Assembly (NCBI GenBank): GCA_016871055.1 | Contig: VFZW01000021.1 | Span: 1-35,123, forward strand | Source: Acidobacteriota bacterium | Lineage (GTDB): Bacteria; Acidobacteriota; Terriglobia; Bryobacterales; Bryobacteraceae | Direction of reading: 5' to 3' | Length of the DNA stretch: 35,123 bases | Part shown: one piece after another, positions 1-7,706 of the stretch | Layout of the letters: each line of letters begins with the position of its first letter | Numbering within the stretch: the stretch's first letter is position 1 | Position numbers and translations under genes: made by a program | Notes under the pieces: model-generated | What the model was told of the DNA's origin: nothing | The model's input: only the letters and a program-made list of their open reading frames with translations | Database searches by the model: none

Positions 1-39
1 ACTCGCGGTTGAACTTTCTTCGTGACACGGACATGACTC

Positions 40-59
40 AAATTCTCCTTTGGGAATTT
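40..59 (+). terminator. Possible terminator for an upstream gene outside the window
   Basis: AAATTC at 40-45 pairs with GAATTT at 54-59. CC and GG inside the loop can extend the stem with one bulge, and the stem runs into a five-T tract with further T-rich sequence. The orientation fits a plus-strand transcript entering from the left edge. The stem is AU-rich and weak, so this is tentative. Confidence 0.3.
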
Positions 60-80
60 TTGTGTGTCTAGACTCGTGTC

Positions 81-359
81 TCAGATTTGGGGACAACTCC
101 AAATCGTCATTAGTACGGCACTGCTTGGCGACACCTGCACCGCCATTGAATAGCTACCCGGTGTGACGTCACCGATCGTAATCGAGTCGTAGAACATCCC
201 AGCGCCATAGCTGCCAAAGCTAACCGTGACGTAAAATCCCGGCGCCGACTGCGAAACTGGCTGCCCGTTGTATTTCAAGTTGATCTGTACGCTGCCGCGC
301 GACAGATCGATCTGCGAAAACGCACTCAGCGAGAAAATCGAAAGAAGAAGTAAGCGCAT
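81..359 (-). CDS. Small secreted protein of unknown function
   Basis: A 92-residue protein that I do not recognise. It opens with a short signal peptide (MRLLLLSIFSLSAFS, probable cleavage after about residue 15). The mature part is rich in Ser, Gly, Tyr and Val with alternating hydrophobic residues, suggesting a small beta-sandwich. The stretch near residues 60-75 (ITIGDVTPGSYSMAVQV) resembles PEGA or carboxypeptidase-regulatory-like domains, where a 'G-x-Y-x-hydrophobic' strand is common, but this is only a resemblance. The start is well supported: a strong Shine-Dalgarno (AGGAGAT) sits a few bases upstream on the minus strand. It lies 43 bp downstream of the HupE-like gene on the same strand and is probably co-transcribed with it. 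The hydrophobic C-terminus ends in CPQI with a single Cys. Confidence 0.6.
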   Translation of the reverse strand: MRLLLLSIFSLSAFSQIDLSRGSVQINLKYNGQPVSQSAPGFYVTVSFGSYGAGMFYDSITIGDVTPGSYSMAVQVSPSSAVLMTIWSCPQI

Positions 360-402
360 AGGATCTCCTCTCCCTTATTACGCAACTCCCCAGAAACCGG
401 GG

Positions 403-1641
403 TCAAATTCGTTTCTTCGTCACCACCCACCAGGCCCCGTAGCCCGCCATCCCGGCCATTGCCCAGCGTATTGCCAGCAATGCCAACTCGGGCATCCACT
501 GGACCGGATATTTCGCCAACACCGCCCAGCGCTCATACAGCCACAGGAGCGAAACGTGTGTGATCAACGCCGAAAGCACAATCACGCCTATCGGCTCGTC
601 AATCCGCCCGAACAGCCACGCCAGCACCGGAACCATCACGGCGATCGCCGCCACCTGGCCGATCTCGACACCCACGTTGAACGCCAGCAGCGACGATACC
701 AAGTGCGATCCCGCGAATTGCAGCGACTCCCGCAGCGCGAACGAAAATCCAAATCCGTGCACCAAACCAAAGCCGAACGCCAATCGCGCCTCTCCGTGCC
801 CGCCCGGCTTTAGGATGTTGAGCAAAGCCGCGGCGATGATCGATATCGCGATTAGCACCTCCACAAGTGGAGGAAACCACAAGCCACCCGGCGCCAGTTC
901 AAACGCCGACGCGATCAGCGTTATCGAGTGCGCCGCGGTAAACGCCGTCACCACCCAAATCAGTTCGCGAAACTTGCGGACCGGGATCACCAGACACAGC
1001 AGGAACAGCAGATGGTCCGCGCCGCTCAGGATGTGTTCGACGCCCATCTTGACGAATCGCCAGGCCGCCTGATGCCAACGGGGGTCCAGAGCAAACGCGT
1101 CCTCACCGCCATTCAGCAAGAACGTTCGGCCGCCGTAGCGAAGCACGATCGAAACTTTCTCGGCCAAGACCGTGTAGGCAGCCTTCATTCCCAGAGCCGT
1201 CTCCCCAGCGGGAAGCGGGTACTCCAGCTGCGTATCGAGAAAGACCTGTTTCCAGAACAGATTCTCGGTATTCGCGTGCGGCGGCCCCTGCACGTGCAGC
1301 AGCGCCGATTCGAAGTCGCCAAACGAGCGGTCCGACTCGATCGATATCCGCGCCGCGACCACGCGCACAGCGCCAAGCTTTTCGGAACCAGTCGTGAGTT
1401 CGATTGGATCCGCAGTCCACGTCTTTGCGATGCCCAGTAGCCGTGGCGTTAGCTTCTCGATATCGAGGTAACCGCCCGGCAGTGCCGGGAAGTCGATGTC
1501 GCGAACCGTCTCCAGGGGAATTCGCACGAGCACTGTCGCCTTGCCTGGTTCGCTGCGTAGGTGCATGTGCACCGTTGCGTCGGGCGGAGCGTCATGCGCG
1601 ATCGCCAGAGTGGCCGCGAAAAGTAACAGAGGAATGCGCAT
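403..1641 (-). CDS. HupE/UreJ-type membrane protein with N-terminal exported domain
   Basis: A 412-residue membrane protein of the HupE/UreJ_2 type. Members are thought to be metal (nickel/cobalt-like) permeases or hydrogenase/urease accessory proteins; the substrate here is not shown. The sequence begins with a signal peptide (MRIPLLLFAATLAIA), followed by an exported beta-rich domain to about residue 200. The conserved membrane core starts with GVEHILSGADHLLFLL and continues with VTAFTAAHSITLIAS, giving the His/Asp-bearing helices typical of the family, then about six to seven membrane segments. The start at 1641 was preferred over one ten codons upstream because it places the signal peptide at the N-terminus. 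It is divergent from the NHL gene at 1687; no hydrogenase or urease genes are nearby, so a general metal-uptake role is more likely than enzyme maturation. Confidence 0.82.
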   Translation of the reverse strand: MRIPLLLFAATLAIAHDAPPDATVHMHLRSEPGKATVLVRIPLETVRDIDFPALPGGYLDIEKLTPRLLGIAKTWTADPIELTTGSEKLGAVRVVAARISIESDRSFGDFESALLHVQGPPHANTENLFWKQVFLDTQLEYPLPAGETALGMKAAYTVLAEKVSIVLRYGGRTFLLNGGEDAFALDPRWHQAAWRFVKMGVEHILSGADHLLFLLCLVIPVRKFRELIWVVTAFTAAHSITLIASAFELAPGGLWFPPLVEVLIAISIIAAALLNILKPGGHGEARLAFGFGLVHGFGFSFALRESLQFAGSHLVSSLLAFNVGVEIGQVAAIAVMVPVLAWLFGRIDEPIGVIVLSALITHVSLLWLYERWAVLAKYPVQWMPELALLAIRWAMAGMAGYGAWWVVTKKRI

Positions 1642-1652
1642 GCCGAATCGTG

Positions 1653-1659
1653 TATGATA
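1653..1659. promoter_or_regulatory. Candidate symmetric -10 element between divergent genes
   Basis: TATGATA reads as a -10 hexamer on both strands: TATGAT at 1653-1658 for the plus-strand NHL gene (start 1687), and TATCAT on the minus strand for the HupE-like gene (start 1641). Each start codon lies downstream at a plausible distance, with a very short leader on the minus side. No clear -35 box was seen for either direction. Confidence 0.35.
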
Positions 1660-1686
1660 GCGAACACGCATCCGCGAGAGAAATCC

Positions 1687-2928
1687 ATGATCAACTGCAC
1701 TTACTGCAAGGCCGGCGCATTCGTCGCCGTTTTCGGCGCACTCGCCGTTGGGTCGTACCTATTGGAACAGCGTTCGGCGGTCGAGGCGGCCGGGCCGATG
1801 GCGCCGCGCTTCGAAGTCGATCCGATGTGGCCGAAGCCGCTGCCCAATCACTGGGTCATCGGCGCAACCATCGGTCTCGGCGTCGACGCCAAGGATAACG
1901 TTTGGATCGTCCACCGGCAGGGTTCGCTGGAAGTCAAGGAGCAGTACGCCACGCATACTCCGAAAGCGTCGGAGTGCTGCGCGGCTGCGCCGCCGGTGCT
2001 CGCGTTCAACGCCGCCGGCGATCTCATTCAAAGCTGGGGCGGAAAAGGCGAAGGATTCAACTGGCCAACGTCGAATCACGGTGTCGATGTCGACCACAAG
2101 GGGAACGTGTGGATCGGCGGCAACGGACGCGCCGCCGGCGCGGGCGCGGCGCTCGCGCACGACGAATCGAAGATGGCCGCAGCCGGCGCCGTGCATGATA
2201 GCTTCATCCTGAAATTCACCCAGTCCGGGAAGTTTCTGATGCAGATTGGCAAGCCCTTCATGAGCAAGGGCAGCAACGACATCGAAAATCTGCGCCTGCC
2301 GGCCAAGACGATTGTTGATCCCAAGACCAACGAACTCTACGTCGCCGATGGCTACGGCAACCGACGCGTCATCGTGTACGACGCCGACACCGGCAAATAC
2401 AAGCGCCACTGGGGCGCGTACGGTTCCAAGCCCGACGACACCGATCTCGGCCCCTACGATCCCAACGCCCCCGCGCCGAAGCAATTCCGCACGCCCGTTC
2501 ACGGCGTTGCGTTGTCGAAGGACGGCCTCGTTTATGTTTGCGATCGCACCAACAACCGCATCCAGGCGTTCAAGACCGACGGTACATATTTGAAGGAAGG
2601 TTGGGTCGCAAAGAACACTTTTGGCGACGGAGCGGCCTTCGACGTCGCTATCTCCAAGGACCCCGGCGAGAAGTATCTCTACGTCTGCGACGGCTCGAAC
2701 ATGAAGGTGCACATCCTGCTGCGCGAGACGCTCGAAGTGCTCACTACCTTCGGCGACGGCGGACGACAGCCCGGCCAGTTCTACGCCGTGCACTCAATCG
2801 CGACCGATTCCAAGGGCAATATCTACACGACCGAAACCTACCGAGGACAACGCGTGCAGAAGTTTGTGTACAAGGGCTTGGCGCCGGTGACCAAGAAGGA
2901 TCAGGGAGTTGTTTGGCCGAAGAAGTAG
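1687..2928 (+). CDS. Exported NHL-repeat (six-bladed propeller-like) protein
   Basis: A 413-residue NHL/SMP-30-like beta-propeller protein; peptidyl-hydroxyglycine lyase-like proteins share the fold, but the function here is unknown. Repeated propeller blades are visible as motifs such as LGVDAKDNVWIVHR, GVDVDHKGNVWIGGN, ELYVADGYGNRRVIVYD, VYVCDRTNNRIQAF, YLYVCDGSNMKVHIL and IATDSKGNIYTTETY. The N-terminus has a hydrophobic anchor or signal segment (about residues 9-24), so the propeller should sit outside the inner membrane. ATG at 1687 is chosen over the in-frame ATG at 1654 because a CGAGAG Shine-Dalgarno lies just upstream. Two cysteine pairs stand out: C4-x2-C7 before the hydrophobic segment and an adjacent Cys-Cys near residue 98. 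The gene is convergent with the first ADOP permease, 30 bp away. Confidence 0.8.
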   Translation: MINCTYCKAGAFVAVFGALAVGSYLLEQRSAVEAAGPMAPRFEVDPMWPKPLPNHWVIGATIGLGVDAKDNVWIVHRQGSLEVKEQYATHTPKASECCAAAPPVLAFNAAGDLIQSWGGKGEGFNWPTSNHGVDVDHKGNVWIGGNGRAAGAGAALAHDESKMAAAGAVHDSFILKFTQSGKFLMQIGKPFMSKGSNDIENLRLPAKTIVDPKTNELYVADGYGNRRVIVYDADTGKYKRHWGAYGSKPDDTDLGPYDPNAPAPKQFRTPVHGVALSKDGLVYVCDRTNNRIQAFKTDGTYLKEGWVAKNTFGDGAAFDVAISKDPGEKYLYVCDGSNMKVHILLRETLEVLTTFGDGGRQPGQFYAVHSIATDSKGNIYTTETYRGQRVQKFVYKGLAPVTKKDQGVVWPKK

Positions 2929-2958
2929 GGTAGGCGTGTTGGCGGATGCTGGCTGAGA

Positions 2959-5430
2959 CTACTCACACCGCAGCGCGCGCAGCGGTTCGATCCGAGCCGC
3001 ACGGCGTGCGGGAACGTAGGCCGCTACTAGCGCGATCGCGATCATTACGGCAGCCCCAATGACGGCCGGCGTCGTTGCACTCGCCGGCAGCCCCGGTGCC
3101 TGCGATGCCAGGCCCGCGCCGATTGCGACGCCGGTAAGCGTTAACGCGAGGGCGTGCTTCAACACAAGCGCTAATACATTGGCCGGCGTCGCGCCGAGCG
3201 CCATGCGCAGGCCGATCTCGCTGGTCCGCCGCGTCACCGGGTAGGCGAGCAGACCGTAAAGCCCGATTGCCGCGATCAGCGCTCCTAGCACGCCAAATAG
3301 GTTGGCCAACTGCGCGACCAATCTCTCGCGAACTATCGACGAATCGACCTGCTCGGCCAGCGTAGTCACACGGTCGACACGCGCCCATGGCGCGACTTCG
3401 GCTGCGATGCGCCGCGCTTCGTTCGCCACCGACTCGGGCGCCACCGCCGTTCGCACTACATATTGCGAAACCGGATTTGGTGTTTGCAGTGTGTTCATGT
3501 ACATCGTGCGCGGAGGCGCGGCCTTTAAATCGAGATACTTCGAATCGCCGGCCACGCCGATCACTTCATACCGCGTCGTCCGCCCGTCGAACTGCAACAT
3601 GCCGCCTATTGCACTGCGCCCCTTAAAATAATGCTGCGCCATCGCGCGGCTGATGATTGCGTAGTGCGGCTTTCCTTCGTCGTCGAAGCGAAAGTCGCGG
3701 CCTTCGAGGAACGGAATGCCAAGGGCCTCGAAGTATCGAGGCGTCACCCAATTCAGCGACGAGTACCGCCGGTCTTCCGCGCGCTCGACGAAGCCATCGG
3801 CGTTCACCATGCGGCTCGCTCCCGCGCCTTGTATCGGACTCACCGCGCTAATCGACGCCGCTTGCACGCCGGGAATCGCTTCGAATCTCCGCAGCAGTTC
3901 GACCGCGCGTGCTTTGTCGAACCCCTTCGAGCCGTCGACCTGAAACAAAAGCACGTTGTGCCTGTTGAAGCCGAGATTCAAGTTGCGCAGATCGGAGAGA
4001 TACCCCGTCGCCAGCGCCGCCGCCGTCAATAGCACAACCGCCGCCGCGATCTGCGCGGCGACGAGGGCATCGCTCAACCGCCGCGTGCGCCGTGCCGGTT
4101 TCGTTCCTGCAAACGCCGGCGCCAGTCCAAACAATAGCCCGGTTAGTATCGAAACGACGATCGTAAAGAGCAGTGAGTCGAGGTCGGGCGCGAGGTCCAA
4201 AACGACGCGTTCATGCGGCCGGCCACTGGCGATGATCGCGCTCAACACACGCGTAGCGCCGAACGCCACGCCGATCGCCAACACCGCGCCAATCGCCGAT
4301 AACAGCAGCGACTCCGTCATCACTTGACGGATCAGGCGCCCGCGCGACGCTCCCAGGCCCGCGCGAATCGCCATCTCCCGCTGCCGGCTCGCCGCGCGCG
4401 CCAGCAGCATGCCCGCAAGATTCACGCATGCGATTAACAGCAGCACGCCGGTAATTCCCATGATGACGGTGATCGGCTTGCCATACTTATCGCGGATCAT
4501 GTTGTTGCCGTTGCCCGCGAACTCGACGAAGAACTTCATGTGCTTCCACTGCGGGTCTTTGCTTGTGCGCATCAGCTCTTCGCGTGTGAACTCGGCCAGC
4601 GTTTGAATTTCCGCGCGTGCTTGGTTGATCGTTGCGTGGCGTGCCAGCCGCCCGAAAATCGCCACGCGCGACTTCGCTTCCGCCGCCCTCAACGTCCACA
4701 CGTCGGTCGGCGAGCCCGTTAGCATTCCCACAAACCCTTCCGGCGCGACGCCGGACACTGTCACCGCCTTGCCGTCGATCTGGATCTGCTTGCCGATTAG
4801 ATGCGGGTAGCGTTGATGCAGCTTGCCGCTGATGATCGCGCCGCCCTCGGCCAGCGCTACCGGAAGCCCGAGCGTCGCGAAGAAGTTCGGCGTCACATGA
4901 TCGTTGGCCATGAAGACAAATGGCTCGCCGTCAATCGAAACCTCAGCGCGGTTGTCGCGCGCAAAGCCGGCGAGGCTCGCGAAGACATGATTCGAACTAC
5001 GAAAGTGTTCGTAGCTCTCTCCGGACCAATAGCCGTTGCCGCGTGGCTCTCCTGGATATTGCTGCAGAATTTCGACTAGTTCGTGCGGCGCGGACACGGG
5101 CAGCATCTTGAGTACGACGGCGTTCAGGATTGTGAAAATCGCCGTGTTCGCACCGATTCCAAGGGCCAGCGACAACACGGCGACGGCTGTGAATCCAGCG
5201 CTTTTCCGAAGCCCGCGCGCGGCGTATCGCAGATCCTGCACTACCGACTCTAGCCATGTCCAGGCCCAAACCTCACGCGTGTCCTCGGAGATGCGCAACT
5301 GATTGCCGAACTCCCGCCGCGCCGCCGCGGCGGCCTCACCGGGATCTTCCCCGCGCTCGATCCGGTCGCGAATCGCCATATTCAAATGGGCTCGCAGTTC
5401 GTCGTCGATCTCGTCGTCACGACGGCTCAT
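2959..5430 (-). CDS. ADOP-family ABC transporter permease, PadR-linked
   Basis: An 823-residue MacB/FtsX-like permease of the Acidobacterial duplicated orphan permease family. These are duplicated permeases with no ATPase gene attached, presumed to act in efflux or envelope transport. Order: an N-terminal cytoplasmic helical prefix (residues 1-55, DDEIDDELRAHL) found in padR-linked members; first membrane helix with SLALGIGANTAIF (about 80-103); periplasmic MacB-type domain; FtsX three-helix block (about 320-440, with REMAIRAGLGASRGRL); second periplasmic domain; and second FtsX block (about 705-820, with SEIGLRMALGATPANVL). The start at 5430 overlaps the padR stop by four bases (ATGA), so translation is coupled. 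A start 16 codons upstream is possible but lies inside padR. It probably recruits an ATPase encoded elsewhere. Confidence 0.92.
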   Translation of the reverse strand: MSRRDDEIDDELRAHLNMAIRDRIERGEDPGEAAAAARREFGNQLRISEDTREVWAWTWLESVVQDLRYAARGLRKSAGFTAVAVLSLALGIGANTAIFTILNAVVLKMLPVSAPHELVEILQQYPGEPRGNGYWSGESYEHFRSSNHVFASLAGFARDNRAEVSIDGEPFVFMANDHVTPNFFATLGLPVALAEGGAIISGKLHQRYPHLIGKQIQIDGKAVTVSGVAPEGFVGMLTGSPTDVWTLRAAEAKSRVAIFGRLARHATINQARAEIQTLAEFTREELMRTSKDPQWKHMKFFVEFAGNGNNMIRDKYGKPITVIMGITGVLLLIACVNLAGMLLARAASRQREMAIRAGLGASRGRLIRQVMTESLLLSAIGAVLAIGVAFGATRVLSAIIASGRPHERVVLDLAPDLDSLLFTIVVSILTGLLFGLAPAFAGTKPARRTRRLSDALVAAQIAAAVVLLTAAALATGYLSDLRNLNLGFNRHNVLLFQVDGSKGFDKARAVELLRRFEAIPGVQAASISAVSPIQGAGASRMVNADGFVERAEDRRYSSLNWVTPRYFEALGIPFLEGRDFRFDDEGKPHYAIISRAMAQHYFKGRSAIGGMLQFDGRTTRYEVIGVAGDSKYLDLKAAPPRTMYMNTLQTPNPVSQYVVRTAVAPESVANEARRIAAEVAPWARVDRVTTLAEQVDSSIVRERLVAQLANLFGVLGALIAAIGLYGLLAYPVTRRTSEIGLRMALGATPANVLALVLKHALALTLTGVAIGAGLASQAPGLPASATTPAVIGAAVMIAIALVAAYVPARRAARIEPLRALRCE

Positions 5431-5755
5431 GACTTCACCTCCGCCAAGCGCGCGATCGCCGCCGTCAGCGCCGACCACCGCGATTCCTCCCTGGTTAACT
5501 GTTTTCGCCCCGCCGCAGTGAGCTGATAGAACTTCGCGCGCTGCTTCTGCTCGGTCTCGCCCCAGTGCGCCTTCAGCCAGCCCTGTTTTTCCAGCCGGTG
5601 CAACGCTGGATACAACGATCCGGTTTCGACCTGAAGCACGTCGCCGGAACCGGACCGGATGGCCAGGGCGATCGCGTAGCCGTGGCGGGGACCCAGCGCA
5701 GCGTCCGCAAGATCAACATATCGAGGGTGCCTTGAAGAAGATCGACTTTGGGCAT
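5427..5755 (-). pseudogene. PadR-family transcriptional regulator with a one-base frameshift
   Basis: Two reading frames together make a complete PadR-type repressor of about 109 residues. The first, from ATG at 5755, reads MPKVDLLQGTLDMLILRTL and then loses homology. The other frame supplies GPRHGYAIALAIRSGSG, then DVLQVETGSLYPALHRLEKQGWL in the winged-helix recognition region, and runs on to the stop at 5427. One base is missing at about 5691-5700. Restoring a G on the coding strand gives either RTLALGPRHGY or RTLRWGPRHGY, both normal for the family. The gene otherwise looks healthy: the ATGA overlap with the ADOP permease and the upstream operator are intact. It is either a recent loss-of-function mutation or a sequencing/assembly error. 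If real, only a C-terminal fragment lacking the first helices could be made. Confidence 0.85.
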
Positions 5756-5757
5756 GG

Positions 5758-5797
5758 CGGTAGATATCCTACACCCATGGATGTAGATTGTCTACCG
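5758..5797. promoter_or_regulatory. Double PadR-type operator upstream of padR-ADOP
   Basis: Two related 13-bp boxes lie head-to-tail: GTAGATATCCTAC (5760-5772) and GTAGATTGTCTAC (5783-5795), centres 23 bp apart, about two helical turns. The whole 40 bp is also a large dyad centred at 5777.5, with matched arms CGGTAGA/TCTACCG, CTACA/TGTAG and a central CCATGG. It fills the 46-bp gap between the hyuA stop and the padR start, exactly where an autorepressor would block transcription. GTAGA/TCTAC-type half-sites are usual for PadR proteins; binding is inferred. Confidence 0.7.
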
Positions 5798-5801
5798 CCT
5801 G

Positions 5802-7706
5802 TTACGCCGTGCAGATCAAATTGCCCGCGCCGTCACAGCGGTATCGCCAACCGGCCGGTACAAGCGTCGTTGAGCCGTAGTCCAGCACCAGCGCCGGACC
5901 GGCGGCCGGTCGTGGCGGTACCTGCTCGCGCCGGGGTGACCCGATCGATCGCCATCCGCCGCCGACAAAGACAAGGCGCTTCTCTTTAGCGCCGCCCGGC
6001 GCCGGCCGGTGCTCCAACCGCGGTCCGTTGACCGCAATCGTCGCACGCACGCGCAGCGTGACCGTCTCGATGGCCCGTTCCGGCATCGCGAAGCCGTATG
6101 CCTTTTCGTGCGCCGCGTGGAAATCCGCGCCGAACGGAATCTTCAGTTCGTAACTTTGCCCGGCATAGCGGCAGTCGGCAAACCGGGCCAGCTTGGCGGC
6201 GCGCATCTCGGCGCGCGCCCGGCGCTCTAGCGCCGCGAACGCTTGCAGATGCCCGGCGCGGCCCAACACACCCGCCGCGTAGTCCCGCACGTTGTCCGCC
6301 ATCAGCATGCCCAACGCCGACAACGCGCCCGCAAGCCGCGGCACAATCACCGTCCGAATTCCCAACTGTGCGGCGATCTCGCATGCATGCAAGCCGCCGC
6401 CGCCGCCGAAGGCCACGAGCGCAAAGTCGCGCGGATCGTAACCGCGCTCGACCGACACCGCGCGAATCGCGCGTTCCATGTTTGCGTTGGCGATGCGGAT
6501 GATACCCGCCGCCGCTTCGTCGATCGACACGCGCAACACTTCCGCGACCGCACTCACGGCCGCCGCCGCGCGGGTCGCGTCGATACGCACCTCCCCGCCC
6601 GCCAGTTGCTCCTCCGCGATCCGCCCCAACACCACGTGCGCATCGGTCACTGTCGCCTGCGTTCCAGCGCCGTAACACGCCGGCCCCGGACGCGCACCCG
6701 CGCTCTCCGGTCCAACACGCAGCAATCCGCCCGCATCCACGCGCGCCAGCGATCCCCCGCCCGCGCCAACGGTGTGAATATCGAGCATCGGCACCCGCAC
6801 CGGGAGTCCGTCGACATAGGCTTCGGTCGTCTCGCGCGGCGCGCCTTCGCACAAACACACGTCGGTTGACGTGCCGCCCATATCGAAGCCCAGTATCTTT
6901 GTGAAGCCCGACGCGGCGGCGACGCCGACAGCGCCAACCGCGCCGCCGGCGGGACCGCTCAAGATCGTCCGAACCGCGTGTTTGCGCACCACGCTCGCCG
7001 GCAACAGTCCGCCGTTCGATTGCATGATGGCAAGCGGGTAGGGCGAGCGTTTTTCGAGATCCCCGAGATAGCGATCCATCATCGGGCCGACGTAGGCGTT
7101 GACCGCGGTCGTGGATGCTCGTTCGTACTCGCGGAACTCGGGCGCAATCTCATGCGATGCCGAGACGAACCACTCTTCGCCCAGGGCTTCGCGCACGGCG
7201 CGTTCGTTCTCCGTTGTCTGCCAGCCATGAAGGAAGCAGATCGCGACGGATTCAACTTTCGCTTTCCGTAACGCAGCGCGCACCCGCTTCAACTCAAGCG
7301 CCGAAGGCCCTTTCTCTATCGATCCATCGTAGTGCGCCCGCTCCGCCACACCGAAACAGAGTCCGCTCGGAACCAGTAACCGTTTCGGTGGCGGAGATAG
7401 ATCGTAGAGCGCCGCGCGGTTCTGGCGGCCGATTGTGAGCATGTCTTCGAAACCGGCGGTTGTCACGAAGGCCACGCGCGCGCCCTTGCGTTCCAGGAGC
7501 GCGTTCGTCGCAACCGTCGAACCGTGCACCACTTCGGCCTTCTTCGCCCCGCTCGCGGCGCGGGTGATGCCGGCGAGGATCACCGACGCCGGATCGGCCG
7601 GATTCGACGGCAGCTTAAATGACGTGAGCTTGCCATCCGGCCGCTGCACCACGAAGTCCGTAAATGTCCCGCCCGTATCGACGCCGATTCGCAGCGTCTT
7701 CTTCAT
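5802..7706 (-). CDS. Hydantoinase/oxoprolinase family protein, HyuA-type subunit
   Basis: A 634-residue HyuA-type subunit of the ATP-dependent hydantoinase/5-oxoprolinase family, which opens cyclic amides such as N-methylhydantoin or 5-oxoproline. Sequence evidence: the N-terminal actin-like phosphate-binding loop GVDTGGTFTDFVV (residues 8-20); ILSGPAGGAVGAVG near 248; the second nucleotide loop LGFDMGGTSTDVCL near 272; and FALVAFGGGGGLHACEIA near 430. The C-terminal domain is present, and the length is slightly below the usual 680-700. The partner subunit HyuB, normally adjacent, is absent from this window, so either it is elsewhere or the protein has a different substrate. Its start overlaps the mscS stop by four bases (ATGA), and padR follows after the operator region. 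Substrate is unknown. Confidence 0.85.
   Translation of the reverse strand: MKKTLRIGVDTGGTFTDFVVQRPDGKLTSFKLPSNPADPASVILAGITRAASGAKKAEVVHGSTVATNALLERKGARVAFVTTAGFEDMLTIGRQNRAALYDLSPPPKRLLVPSGLCFGVAERAHYDGSIEKGPSALELKRVRAALRKAKVESVAICFLHGWQTTENERAVREALGEEWFVSASHEIAPEFREYERASTTAVNAYVGPMMDRYLGDLEKRSPYPLAIMQSNGGLLPASVVRKHAVRTILSGPAGGAVGAVGVAAASGFTKILGFDMGGTSTDVCLCEGAPRETTEAYVDGLPVRVPMLDIHTVGAGGGSLARVDAGGLLRVGPESAGARPGPACYGAGTQATVTDAHVVLGRIAEEQLAGGEVRIDATRAAAAVSAVAEVLRVSIDEAAAGIIRIANANMERAIRAVSVERGYDPRDFALVAFGGGGGLHACEIAAQLGIRTVIVPRLAGALSALGMLMADNVRDYAAGVLGRAGHLQAFAALERRARAEMRAAKLARFADCRYAGQSYELKIPFGADFHAAHEKAYGFAMPERAIETVTLRVRATIAVNGPRLEHRPAPGGAKEKRLVFVGGGWRSIGSPRREQVPPRPAAGPALVLDYGSTTLVPAGWRYRCDGAGNLICTA

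Noticed and set aside
1759-2793. A 344-residue open frame on the minus strand inside the NHL gene
   Set aside because: It mirrors the NHL gene in a GC-rich genome, has no signal or family motifs, and the plus-strand gene shows clear propeller repeats.
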